Translations under genes and position numbers: made by a program
The notes under the pieces: model-generated
Databases searched by the model: none
The model's input: the letters and a program-made list of their open reading frames with translations, nothing else
What the model was told of the DNA's origin: nothing
Shown here: piece by piece, positions 5,267-12,352 of the stretch
Layout: the number at the start of each line of letters is the position of its first letter
Numbering within the stretch: position 1 is the stretch's first letter
Source of the DNA: Phycisphaerales bacterium UBA2402
GTDB taxonomy: Bacteria > Planctomycetota > Phycisphaerae > Phycisphaerales > UBA1924
DNA: 12,352 nucleotides
Reading direction: 5' to 3'
Assembly (NCBI GenBank): GCA_002343715.1
Contig: DDSA01000203.1
Coordinates: 1-12,352, forward strand

Positions 5267-8216
5267 CGATCCCCTGGGGCGACACAACGGCCGCCAGCGC
5301 CCGAGCCAGGACCTCGGGCGAGAAAGGTTTCTGCAGGAACCCGTCAGCGGACAACCCGCCCGCGCCATCGAGTGATTCCAATGTGTACCCGCTGCTGAGC
5401 AGCACCGGCAAGCCCGGGTGATCGCGCCGCAGTTCACGCAGCACATCGAACCCGGAAAGCCCGGGCATCGTCGCGTCCAGGATCACCGCATCGAACCTCG
5501 CACCAGCCGAGAGGATTGCCAGCGCCTCTGTCCCGTCTCGGGCCATTATGCTCTCCCAACCCGCGCGGGCAAGGATGCGCGAGGTTACATCGCGCACCAT
5601 GGCCTCATCATCAACGATGAGCACTCGTCCGGACGCGGCCAGTGTCGGCGCCGGTTTGGGCTCGGTCATCACCGCCGATGGTGTTCCCGCGGGCATCGCC
5701 GGAAGCATCACACAGAAGGTGCTGCCCGCGTTGACCATGGAAGTGACGCGGATCGCCCCGCCGTGCCCGCGCACGATCCCGAGCACCACCGCAAGTCCCA
5801 GGCCGCGTCCGGTGAACTTCGTGGTAAAAAAAGGATCAAAGATGCGAGAGACAGTCTGTTCATCCATGCCCTTGCCGGTGTCCGAAACTTCGAGGAAGAC
5901 GTACCGGCCCGGCTCCAGCCCCTCGGCGTGCTGGTACCCGTCAGCCAGATCACGACGGGAGAGTTCCACCACTCCCGTCCGCAATCGCACCTCTCCACCC
6001 GACCGCCCCACCGCCTCGCGAGCGTTCGTCGCCAGGTTGATGAGCACCTGCTGGAGTTGCGTCGAGTCGGCCATCACCGGCGGTACACCCGGGGATAGAT
6101 CCGCCGTGAAGGTCACACCCACGGGGGCCTGCGATTGAAGCATCGGCAGCACGTCAGCGATCAGCCGAGCCACAGAGACAGGCTGACGCGAGATCCGGAC
6201 CTTGCCGGCGTAGGCGAGCAACTGCCTCGTCAGGTCCGCCGCTCGCCGAGCCGATATTTCGATGTTCGAGATGGTCGCCGCCACGGGATCGCCCGGCCTC
6301 ACCTGCGACAACGCCAGCCCCGCGCTCCCCAGCATGCCGACGAGCAGATTGTTGAAATCATGGGCGATGCCCCCCGCCATCAGACCCAGGCTTTCGAGCT
6401 TTTGCGCCTGCCGCAACTGCGCGTGCAACTGCTCCCGCTCGTCCGCGGCGTGGTGGCTCTCGGACACATCGGTACAAAAACCGGTCAGGAGGGGTGTGCC
6501 CGTCTCCGTGTCCGCCCTGACCAACCCTCGTGAGGAAATCCAGCGATGCTCGCCCGATGTCTGCGGCACGCGGAACTCGGCGCGGTAGTCCGATTCGCCC
6601 CGGATCGCGGCCTCGAGCGCGGCACGTACGCGGGGCGCATCCTCAGCATGGATGCGAGAGAGAAACACATCCGCGGGCAGCGGGCAGGGCATGCTCGATC
6701 CGAGATCGTACAACCGACGCACCGTCTCGTCGAAGGTCACCAACCCCGACGGGATGTCGAGCGTCCACGATGCCATGTCGGTCGCGTCCATCGCGGCCGC
6801 CAGCCTCGCGCGGGTCCGCTCCAACTCTCGCTCCGCTCGTTTCGCCTCGGTGATGTCCCGCTGTGAGCCCCATGCGCGGACGACGTGCCCACCCTCGACC
6901 ACGCCGACCAGGCTGTTCAGGAACACCTTCGTACCGCCGTGTACATCCCGCTCGTGCGACTCGGCGTTCTCCAACCGGTACCCCGACGCGATGAAGGCCC
7001 GAAGATACTCGATGTTGCGGGGGTCGTCCCGAACCAGCAGGTCCCCCAGAGGCTTCCCGATGAGTTCTTCCGCCTTCGTCAGGCCGTACATCCGCGCCAT
7101 CGCGTCGTTGCACTCGCCCAGTCTCGCGCGACAATAAAACTCTTCGATCTGCATTTCGGCCGTAGCGGAGACGGGCACACCAGGCTCCATGTCGATGCAC
7201 CAGACCCCCTCCGTGCTGTGCGAAACAAACTCTCGATACCGCCCCTCGCTGCGCCGCAGCAACCGCTCCGAACGTCCCCAATCCCGCACCGCGGCCGCCA
7301 GAAGCAGCGCGGAGCCGGTCGTGATCGCTGTGTACGCCTGGATCGCCAGGATCTCATCTCTCGGCGTCGTGTTCAGCGCTGCGAACGGCCCAAGACCAGC
7401 ATTGGTGTACCACACCGCGATCGAGCCCACGATCAAGCCCGTCGCGCTCGTTCCGGCAGGGCCAAGCCTCGTCGCGGCCAGCACCAGCACCGGGATCGGC
7501 AGGCACAGCATCGCCAGCGCGATGCCCGTGCTCTGCGTCCCCGATCGAAAAACCACCAGCGAGCCGATCAACGCGCCTACCAGCACCGCCGCGCCTTCAA
7601 AACGTCGCAACCCTTTCCGGGTCGCGGACTCATCCGAAAAAAGCCAGAGCACAATCGGTGCAGCGAGCAGCACCCCGATCATGTCGGCCAGAGCGCGGCC
7701 AGTCCACACGCGCCAGAGATTCACGGGTTCCGGCCCGCGAATGACCCCGACCGCAACCACCGCCACCGCCGCAAGACCAGCCACAGCCGCCGCGGCACCG
7801 GCCGCTGGACCGATCAGAACGACCGTGCCGCGAAATGTCCGCGCCGTCTGATCGTTCTGAGAAAACCAACAGAGCACAGCCGCACCCACCGCGGCGCTGA
7901 CCACGGAAACACAACCGAAACCAACCGCTCCGGTCCACCCAAGACCATTCGCCCAAGCCCAGAGACATGCAGCGATGCCGATTCCGGTCACAGCAGAACC
8001 ACGCGAACCGATCGCCAGGAGAACCAGCGCCAACCCCACGCCGCACGCGGGGTAGAACACGGGTTGGTAACGCCCCTCCATTGAAAAAGTCAGCGACAAC
8101 TGGGCCGCCGCGGCATAGACAATGCCGACAACCGCCGCCCCCCGCCAGGGGTTGTGAAAGGCCCGTAACACAAGGCCGGTCGGAAAACTCCCCGAGGTTG
8201 AACTCTCGGTGGACAT
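5253..8216 (-). CDS. Hybrid sensor histidine kinase, MASE1-PAS-PAS-HisKA-HATPase-REC
   Basis: The 987-residue product starts at ATG 8216, six nt after GGGAG; a TTG two codons upstream is less likely. Residues about 20-310 are a MASE1-like sensor with some eight or more hydrophobic helices and the typical early WxPxG-like QPVFYPACGVGLAL. Two PAS/PAC units follow: about 323-460 (ECNDAMARMYG, closing WGSQRDITEAKRAE) and about 468-588 (closing GFCTDVSES). The HisKA domain carries the phosphorylated His619 in AGGIAHDFNNLL. The ATPase domain has the N box (LINLATNA, Asn731), DTGKGM (Asp779), FDPFFTTK and GRGLGL. A C-terminal receiver has Asp869/Asp870, phospho-acceptor Asp914 (VILDATMP) and Lys963 (LQKPF). 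All catalytic residues are present, so it should be an active membrane kinase that phosphorylates its own receiver. No DNA-binding response regulator is in the window, so its output partner is unknown. It is divergent from the peptide transporter. The MASE1 ligand is not known in general. Confidence 0.93.
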   Translation of the reverse strand: MSTESSTSGSFPTGLVLRAFHNPWRGAAVVGIVYAAAAQLSLTFSMEGRYQPVFYPACGVGLALVLLAIGSRGSAVTGIGIAACLWAWANGLGWTGAVGFGCVSVVSAAVGAAVLCWFSQNDQTARTFRGTVVLIGPAAGAAAAVAGLAAVAVVAVGVIRGPEPVNLWRVWTGRALADMIGVLLAAPIVLWLFSDESATRKGLRRFEGAAVLVGALIGSLVVFRSGTQSTGIALAMLCLPIPVLVLAATRLGPAGTSATGLIVGSIAVWYTNAGLGPFAALNTTPRDEILAIQAYTAITTGSALLLAAAVRDWGRSERLLRRSEGRYREFVSHSTEGVWCIDMEPGVPVSATAEMQIEEFYCRARLGECNDAMARMYGLTKAEELIGKPLGDLLVRDDPRNIEYLRAFIASGYRLENAESHERDVHGGTKVFLNSLVGVVEGGHVVRAWGSQRDITEAKRAERELERTRARLAAAMDATDMASWTLDIPSGLVTFDETVRRLYDLGSSMPCPLPADVFLSRIHAEDAPRVRAALEAAIRGESDYRAEFRVPQTSGEHRWISSRGLVRADTETGTPLLTGFCTDVSESHHAADEREQLHAQLRQAQKLESLGLMAGGIAHDFNNLLVGMLGSAGLALSQVRPGDPVAATISNIEISARRAADLTRQLLAYAGKVRISRQPVSVARLIADVLPMLQSQAPVGVTFTADLSPGVPPVMADSTQLQQVLINLATNAREAVGRSGGEVRLRTGVVELSRRDLADGYQHAEGLEPGRYVFLEVSDTGKGMDEQTVSRIFDPFFTTKFTGRGLGLAVVLGIVRGHGGAIRVTSMVNAGSTFCVMLPAMPAGTPSAVMTEPKPAPTLAASGRVLIVDDEAMVRDVTSRILARAGWESIMARDGTEALAILSAGARFDAVILDATMPGLSGFDVLRELRRDHPGLPVLLSSGYTLESLDGAGGLSADGFLQKPFSPEVLARALAAVVSPQGIVSQL

Positions 8217-8443
8217 AGTCAACTCCCGATCTCCACAACCGCACGGTGTGAGATCTACCGGCTTTCTATCTTATCGGAAAGATGGTCTCTATGGAACCGC
8301 ATTTACCAACCTGAGCCGCAAACGTGAGTAAATTGTCGTTTCTGAAAACGTCAATGATGCCCGGACGCGGGCTGTCACCGTGGGGTATCCTGTGGGCTTC
8401 TTTCCTTCCCGTCAGTTCTGACGGGATCGCAGGACGCATCCGC
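8217..8443. other. Divergent intergenic region between kinase and peptide transporter
   Basis: This 227-bp region must hold the promoters of both divergent genes. It contains the kinase ribosome site (GGGAG on the minus strand, 8223-8227), a weak minus-strand -10-like TAAGAT (8268-8273), a plus-strand -10-like TATCCT (8386-8391) without a convincing -35, and the perfect inverted repeat at 8407-8426. No coding potential is convincing. The promoter-like hexamers are suggestions only. Confidence 0.4.
8407..8426 (+). promoter_or_regulatory. Perfect 9-bp inverted repeat just upstream of the POT transporter
   Basis: TCCCGTCAG and CTGACGGGA are exact inverted repeats separated by TT. The element ends 17 nt before the ATG at 8444 and 4 nt before the AGGA Shine-Dalgarno. 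As DNA it could be a dimeric repressor operator; as RNA the 2-nt gap would force a smaller stem (about 8 bp, 4-nt loop) next to the ribosome site. No T-run follows, so it is not a typical terminator. Confidence 0.45.
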
Positions 8444-10090
8444 ATGAGCCAATCAAACAAGCCGTTCGCCACATCGAGCACCGCGGGACTCATGGCCGAA
8501 GAGCCACCCAGGTTCGGCGGAGAGTCCACACTCTGGGGTCATCCCGTCGGTCTGTTTCTGCTCTTTTTCGTCGAGATGTGGGAGCGTTTCTCCTATTACG
8601 GGATGCGGGGCATTCTCGTCCTGTATCTCACCAGCCCCACTTCCGGGATGCGCAGCCTCCCCCCCGGTAAACCCGAGGGATTCAACCCCGGTCGCGGCTG
8701 GGACGATGGTCTGGCAAGCACCGCCTATGGCTGGTACACGGGCCTGGCCTACCTGACACCCATCATCGGTGGCATGATCGCCGATAAAATGATCGGAACT
8801 CACCGTTCCATGATCGTCGGCGGACTTCTGATCGCCCTGGGCCACATCGTGCTGGGTATCTCCGGCATGGGCGCTCTCGATACCAACGCCATGGGGATGT
8901 CGATCTTTGTTTTCGGCTTAGCTCTCATCGTCGTTGGCACAGGGCACTTCAAGCCCAGCGTCTCGGTCATGGTGGGCCAGTTGTACAAACAGGGCGACCC
9001 CAGACGCGAAACGGCCTTCGGCATCTTCTACATGGGCATCAACCTTGGTGCCGCGATTCAGACGTATATCGTCGGCACGCTCGGCGAGCGCGTGGGGTGG
9101 CACTGGGGCTTTTCCGCCGCGGCCATCGGCATGCTGGCGGGGCTGCTGGCCTACATCCTCCTTCGGGGCAAACTGCTTGCAGGCATCGGCCTGCCGCCGG
9201 ATGGTCATGGCCGGGTCGCGCCTGTCTTCATCCCCATCGGAGTGGCGGTTGCCGCTCTCGTCGGGTGGGCGTTCCATCGTGGATGGCTTGGGCACTTCGA
9301 TGAGTTCATTTCCAAACCCGGCGTGTACTGGACATTGGCGGCACTCGCCGTTGGTTGGGCCCTCTGGTTCACCTTTGCCCGAAACAAGCCCGAGGACCGA
9401 GGGCCTGTTCTCTCGATCTTCATCTTCATGCTCTTCAACGCTGTCTTCTGGCTTTCGTTCGAGCAGGCCGGCTCGTCCATCAACCTCTTTACCGACCGCT
9501 CGACCGATCGGATGATCGGCAACTTCGAGGTCCCGACGACCTGGTTCCAGTCGATCAATCCCTGGTGCATCATCATCTTCGCTCCCATCACGGGAGTCAT
9601 GTGGACGTGGCTGGCGCGACGGAACGCCAATCCCAGCCAGCCGATCAAGATCGGCCTGGGCCTTGTCTTCGTCGGGCTTGGCTATCTCTTCATGGTCGCC
9701 GCGGCGATGAATGCCAAAGACCCGGTCAAAGCGAGCATGTGGCTCATCTTCGGCACCTACTTCGTTCACACGGTCGGCGAGATTATCCTGTCGCCCACAG
9801 GGCTCTCCTATGTGACCAAGGCCGCGCCAAAGCAGCATACTTCACTTCTCATGGGTGTCTGGTTCGTCTCCAGTTTCCTCGCCAACCTGGGGGCGGGCAA
9901 GGTCGCGGCCATGGTCGATCCGATCGTGAAAGGCGAGAAACGCCTTCCCTGGCACCTGGACGGCGACCCAGCCGGCCCGAACTCTCAGGCGGATTTCTTC
10001 TTTTTCTTCGTCATCACGTCCTGCTCGGCGGGCATCCTCATATTCATCCTCACTCCCCTGCTGAAAAAACTGATCCAGGGACGCGAGTAA
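8444..10090 (+). CDS. POT/PTR2-family proton-dependent di/tripeptide symporter
   Basis: This is a 548-residue major-facilitator transporter of the proton-coupled oligopeptide (POT, PTR2) family, which imports di- and tripeptides across the inner membrane. Signatures seen: the ExxER proton-coupling motif in FFVEMWERFSYYG (Glu44, Glu47, Arg48), GTGHFKPSVSVMVGQLY (164-181, Lys170), FYMGINLGA (196-204), FEQAGSSINLFTDRSTDR (339-356) and VGEIILSPTGLSYVTKAAP (444-462). About 12-14 hydrophobic segments are present. Start: an upstream in-frame GTG at 8324 would add 40 residues without family resemblance and would read through the inverted repeat at 8407. The ATG at 8444 has AGGA 9 nt upstream and gives a normal family N-terminus. 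It is divergent from the sensor kinase, which makes that kinase a possible regulator, and it ends 12 bp from the stop of the converging membrane-protein gene. The exact substrate cannot be read; some POT members carry other solutes. Confidence 0.95.
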   Translation: MSQSNKPFATSSTAGLMAEEPPRFGGESTLWGHPVGLFLLFFVEMWERFSYYGMRGILVLYLTSPTSGMRSLPPGKPEGFNPGRGWDDGLASTAYGWYTGLAYLTPIIGGMIADKMIGTHRSMIVGGLLIALGHIVLGISGMGALDTNAMGMSIFVFGLALIVVGTGHFKPSVSVMVGQLYKQGDPRRETAFGIFYMGINLGAAIQTYIVGTLGERVGWHWGFSAAAIGMLAGLLAYILLRGKLLAGIGLPPDGHGRVAPVFIPIGVAVAALVGWAFHRGWLGHFDEFISKPGVYWTLAALAVGWALWFTFARNKPEDRGPVLSIFIFMLFNAVFWLSFEQAGSSINLFTDRSTDRMIGNFEVPTTWFQSINPWCIIIFAPITGVMWTWLARRNANPSQPIKIGLGLVFVGLGYLFMVAAAMNAKDPVKASMWLIFGTYFVHTVGEIILSPTGLSYVTKAAPKQHTSLLMGVWFVSSFLANLGAGKVAAMVDPIVKGEKRLPWHLDGDPAGPNSQADFFFFFVITSCSAGILIFILTPLLKKLIQGRE

Positions 10091-10102
10091 CAACACGGGT
10101 CT

Positions 10103-10828
10103 TCAGGACGTTGCCGGCGATGCCGCGGCTGCGCCCCAGCGGGCCAGCACACCCGCGAACCAGACCGCGAGCACCAGGCCCGCGTGGATGGCGCTCACGA
10201 TAAACAGCGGCTCCGCCCGCCAACGAAAGAGCACCCAGAGCGCGCCGAGATACAACGCCGCGGCGAGCAGCACCTCGTCGAATCGCCCCGCGATGGGGAT
10301 ATTGAGATGGAACCCCAGGGTAAAAAGGCTCACCGCGACGAACATCCTCGCGCCGGCGAGAGGCAGGTTTCCCATACGCATCGAGGCCAGATGGGCCGCC
10401 ACCGCCACCGCCGCCACACCCGTCACGGTGTGGAGCACGGCCCCGTACCCGGCGCTTGCACCCGCGGCGTACCAGGGTCTGGTTGATGTCACGCCCGCCG
10501 CGATGATGCCGGCGAGCAGCACGCCGGCCCCCACCAGCGCCACGGACTGTTCCGCTCCCATGCCCGGTTTCACAAAGATCGGCCCCGCTTCCGCTGAACT
10601 CGGTTCGGCCTTCGGCGGTCCTTTCACCGCACGCTCGACCTCCGGATCCTTGTCGAAATCGGCATCCTCATCAAAGTCACTCAGGAGTCCGGCATCGCCG
10701 ATCCGCCCCGCCTTGGAGGGCGTCGGCTCCTCCCGGATCTTCGGCGCGAACGGGACCGGCTCCAGTTCATAGGGACTCACGTCCTTCGCGCCTTCCGCTT
10801 TGCCCGCATCGGCTTGTTCGTTACTCAT
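10103..10828 (-). CDS. Unknown membrane protein with acidic N-terminal tail and about five helices
   Basis: I do not recognise a named family. Of 241 residues, 1-93 are hydrophilic and probably disordered, rich in Pro, Glu, Asp and Ala, with a strongly acidic patch at 51-66 (DFDEDADFDKDPEVER). Hydrophobic helices follow at about 95-113, 128-147, 159-178, 185-202 and 207-229, ending in a short Ala/Ser tail. There is no signal peptide, so the tail is likely cytoplasmic. The ATG at 10828 overlaps the TGA of the apgM gene by 4 bp (ATGA), and its GGGAGG ribosome site (10834-10839) lies inside apgM, 5 nt from the start. The two are therefore almost certainly translated from one message with coupling. 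The link to ApgM suggests stoichiometric expression but gives no function. Confidence 0.75.
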   Translation of the reverse strand: MSNEQADAGKAEGAKDVSPYELEPVPFAPKIREEPTPSKAGRIGDAGLLSDFDEDADFDKDPEVERAVKGPPKAEPSSAEAGPIFVKPGMGAEQSVALVGAGVLLAGIIAAGVTSTRPWYAAGASAGYGAVLHTVTGVAAVAVAAHLASMRMGNLPLAGARMFVAVSLFTLGFHLNIPIAGRFDEVLLAAALYLGALWVLFRWRAEPLFIVSAIHAGLVLAVWFAGVLARWGAAAASPATS

Positions 10829-12108
10829 GTGCGCCTCCCGCCTCCGGGCAGTCCGCCGCGGAGAAAGAACTCCATCAACTCATCGCCTGGATCGATCCTC
10901 AGATCACTTTTCTCCGCGGCTTCCTCCGAAAAACTACGCTTCACCGCGCTGCGCACCCAGGCACCGGCCATGACGAAAGGCACCGGCGTCGCGTCGTGCT
11001 TCTTTGTCGAACAGAGTGTGTAATGATCCGGCAGGACCAGCAACCGCCACCCCTCCGCATCCGGATCGTGCGCGGGGTCGCCCCGCACCATCAGCGCATC
11101 GAGCACCGGGCCGATGATCTCGCGATCGATGGCCTCGAGCGACGCGACCTTGGCGGCGTAGTCTCCCTGGTGGGACATCTCATCCGGTGCTTCGATGTGG
11201 CTGCACACCACGTCATAGGCGTTGATCGCCCGAACCGTCTCGATCCCCTGGCGGCGGTAATCGGTGTCGTGGTAACTTGTCAGCCCCTCGACGTGAAGCC
11301 GTTCCCACCCGATGTACGAGGCGATCCCCGCCAGTAAATCAACCGAGGTGATCATCGCCCCACGCAGGCCGAAGCGTTCGCGGAAGACGGGCACGCTGGG
11401 CTTGGTGCCCTGCCCCCAGAGCCAGGCCATGGTGGCCGGGCGCAACCCTTGTTCCATCCGCGCCAGGTTCACTTCGTGACCGGGCAGGTACGCCGCGGAG
11501 TGGTCCATGAGTGCCCGCAGTACCTCCGCCCCCGCGCTGCCCGTTGGAAGGTGCGCCGCCCATGGCTCCCCCGGCACGGCGTGCGGGGGTGTCGTTCTCA
11601 CGTCGTTGTACGACCTGCCGGACGCGTCGATGAGTATGTTGCGGTAACTCACACCCGGCGTGACGGTGATGCCGCGGACAAGTTCGGGTGCTTCGCGCGA
11701 CCAGTGGTCCACCAAGCCCGCGACGAGTACGCGCGCCTCGGCATCGGTGATCGCACCGGCAGAGTGATCCACCATGCGCCCTTCCATCGGCGTGCCGGGC
11801 AAACCCGTGGTGATCAGGTTGAGCCGGAAGATCCAATCCGTCGGCCCCGGCCTCAGCCCCAGCGAGGCCGCCTCCAGCGGGGCGCGGCCCGTGTGGTACT
11901 TCCGTGGGTCGTACCCAAGCAGACTCATCGAGCAGACATCACTGCCCGCCTCAAACCCCGGGGGAGTGGTATGAACGCACCCCACCCGACCCATCGAAGC
12001 CACGCGGGCAAGGTTGGGCATCTCCGCAGCCTCGAAGGGCGTGCGGTCGCCCATCTCGGGGATCGGAAAATCAGCCGCGCCGTCAGGGATGATGATGACG
12101 TACTTCAC
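10825..12108 (-). CDS. apgM: Cofactor-independent phosphoglycerate mutase, ApgM/archaeal type
   Basis: This 427-residue protein belongs to the alkaline-phosphatase superfamily branch of archaeal-type 2,3-bisphosphoglycerate-independent phosphoglycerate mutases, which interconvert 3- and 2-phosphoglycerate in the cytoplasm. It starts with the family's KYVIIIPDGAADFPIPE (metal ligand Asp9), then AGSDVCSMSLLGYDP with nucleophile Ser56, and HTGRAPLEAAS (72-82). The second half supplies the other metal ligands: EAPDEMSHQGD (Asp309, His313), LPDHYT (Asp361, His362) and KKHDATPVPF (His371). Length is normal for the family (about 400). The start is GTG at 12108, chosen because the first strand begins at residue 2; the upstream GAGG is too close to be a good ribosome site. 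Some bacterial members of this group have been proposed to act as homoserine kinase in threonine synthesis, which sequence alone cannot exclude. It is followed by a 4-bp overlapping membrane-protein gene and is divergent from the BtpA-like gene. Confidence 0.9.
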   Translation of the reverse strand: MKYVIIIPDGAADFPIPEMGDRTPFEAAEMPNLARVASMGRVGCVHTTPPGFEAGSDVCSMSLLGYDPRKYHTGRAPLEAASLGLRPGPTDWIFRLNLITTGLPGTPMEGRMVDHSAGAITDAEARVLVAGLVDHWSREAPELVRGITVTPGVSYRNILIDASGRSYNDVRTTPPHAVPGEPWAAHLPTGSAGAEVLRALMDHSAAYLPGHEVNLARMEQGLRPATMAWLWGQGTKPSVPVFRERFGLRGAMITSVDLLAGIASYIGWERLHVEGLTSYHDTDYRRQGIETVRAINAYDVVCSHIEAPDEMSHQGDYAAKVASLEAIDREIIGPVLDALMVRGDPAHDPDAEGWRLLVLPDHYTLCSTKKHDATPVPFVMAGAWVRSAVKRSFSEEAAEKSDLRIDPGDELMEFFLRGGLPGGGRRT

Positions 12109-12165
12109 GCCTCAGCAGGGTACGCGCTCGGCTCTACACCCAACCAACCGAACCTCCCCACGGCA

Positions 12166-12180
12166 CCCGTACGATACGGG
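12166..12180. promoter_or_regulatory. Inverted repeat in the apgM / BtpA-like divergent gap
   Basis: CCCGTA and TACGGG are perfect inverted repeats around CGA, ending 7 nt before the ATG at 12188. Its right arm supplies the only Shine-Dalgarno-like GGGA of the BtpA-like gene. It also contains a -10-like TACGAT. In the 79-bp divergent gap it could be an operator, or an RNA stem masking the ribosome site, but the arms are short. Confidence 0.3.
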
Positions 12181-12187
12181 ACTTCGC

Positions 12188-12352
12188 ATGAAATCTCATC
12201 CCTCGCTCACATTTCTGTCCACGCCCGCAGCGCTGATCGGCATGGTGCACATCGGTGCGCTCCCGGGCACGCCTCGTTCGCGGCGGAGCAGCGCGCAACC
12301 CCCCCGCGCCCCCCCCCCCACCCCCCCCCCCGGCCGCGCGGCCCCCCCCCCC
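12188..12352 (+). CDS. BtpA/SgcQ-family protein, N-terminal fragment cut by window end
   Basis: The frame opens at ATG 12188 and runs off the window. Residues 16-31 (LIGMVHIGALPGTPRS) match the N-terminal strand and loop of the BtpA/SgcQ family of TIM-barrel proteins, whose members begin with a GMVHLxPLPGxPR-type motif. BtpA is linked to photosystem I stability in cyanobacteria; homologues in non-photosynthetic bacteria have no settled function. From about base 12299 the sequence is cytosine runs, so only about 37 residues are trustworthy and everything after RSRRSSAQ is unreliable. It is divergent from apgM with 79 bp between starts. Confidence 0.7.
   Translation, partial: MKSHPSLTFLSTPAALIGMVHIGALPGTPRSRRSSAQPPRAPPPTPPPGRAAPPP
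12299..12352. other. Low-quality cytosine-rich contig end (right)
   Basis: The last 54 bases are almost entirely cytosine runs inside what should be the first third of a conserved BtpA-like gene. They mirror the left end and mark an unreliable assembly terminus. Confidence 0.8.

Noticed and set aside
5418..6098. Plus-strand open frame of 226 codons
   Set aside because: It is antisense to the conserved kinase ATPase and receiver domains and has His/Arg-rich low-information composition.
6885..8084. Long plus-strand open frame of 399 codons
   Set aside because: It lies antisense to the MASE1 and first PAS regions of the kinase, has Arg/Pro/His/Gln-rich composition typical of a shadow frame in GC-rich DNA, and shows no domain.
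8324..8443. 40-residue N-terminal extension of the POT transporter from a GTG
   Set aside because: It has no family similarity, contains the inverted repeat at 8407-8426, and the ATG at 8444 has its own AGGA and gives a normal family N-terminus.
8918..9838. Minus-strand open frame of 306 codons
   Set aside because: It is antisense to the conserved core of the POT transporter, is charged and repetitive, and has no recognisable domain.
1..12352. Defence island, CRISPR array, prophage or transposon
   Set aside because: No direct-repeat array, transposase, integrase, nuclease or phage structural motif was seen; gene content is housekeeping, transport and sensing.

Overview
This 12.35 kb, high-GC window carries eleven protein-coding genes, two of them cut by the window ends. 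It looks like a Planctomycetota genome, probably class Phycisphaerae. The main pointer is the secreted protein at 3977-5107, which ends in paired loops of the type DxNxDGGVDGxDVxxFF..WE, an ending I associate with Phycisphaerae. The cysteine-free FmdB-like protein and the DUF4340 protein fit that placement. It is an inference, since no rRNA or marker gene is present. Both extremes (about 1-79 and 12299-12352) are cytosine homopolymers typical of contig-end sequencing error, so the first and last genes are corrupted there.

Layout. (1) 1-1341 (+): DUF4340 protein without a trustworthy start, convergent with an M14/MpaA-like zinc amidase or carboxypeptidase carrying a lipoprotein-like signal (1398-2243, -). 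(2) 2297-2599 (+): FmdB-like protein with no cysteines, followed by plsY (2673-3368, +), a small unknown gene (3570-3806, +) and a strong hairpin at 3912-3951. (3) 3977-5107 (-): exported protein with a clan CD (caspase/gingipain-type) His-Gly / Ala-Cys pattern and C-terminal dockerin-like repeats. (4) 5253-8216 (-): hybrid histidine kinase MASE1-PAS-PAS-HisKA-HATPase-REC, divergent from a POT-family proton/peptide symporter (8444-10090, +). (5) 10103-10828 (-): unknown five-helix membrane protein with a long acidic tail, overlapping by 4 bp the end of an ApgM-type phosphoglycerate mutase (10825-12108, -), so these two form a short operon. (6) 12188-end (+): beginning of a BtpA/SgcQ-family protein, divergent from apgM.

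How the genes may fit together. The window mixes housekeeping functions (PlsY phospholipid synthesis, ApgM glycolysis or threonine synthesis) with a loose peptide theme: a predicted envelope M14 amidase, a secreted peptidase-like protein, a peptide symporter and an adjacent membrane sensor kinase. Neighbourhood is the only evidence for a functional link. I saw no CRISPR array, transposase, phage gene, tRNA or rRNA. The most unusual items are the secreted caspase-fold/dockerin-like protein and the FmdB-like protein whose zinc ribbon has lost every cysteine.
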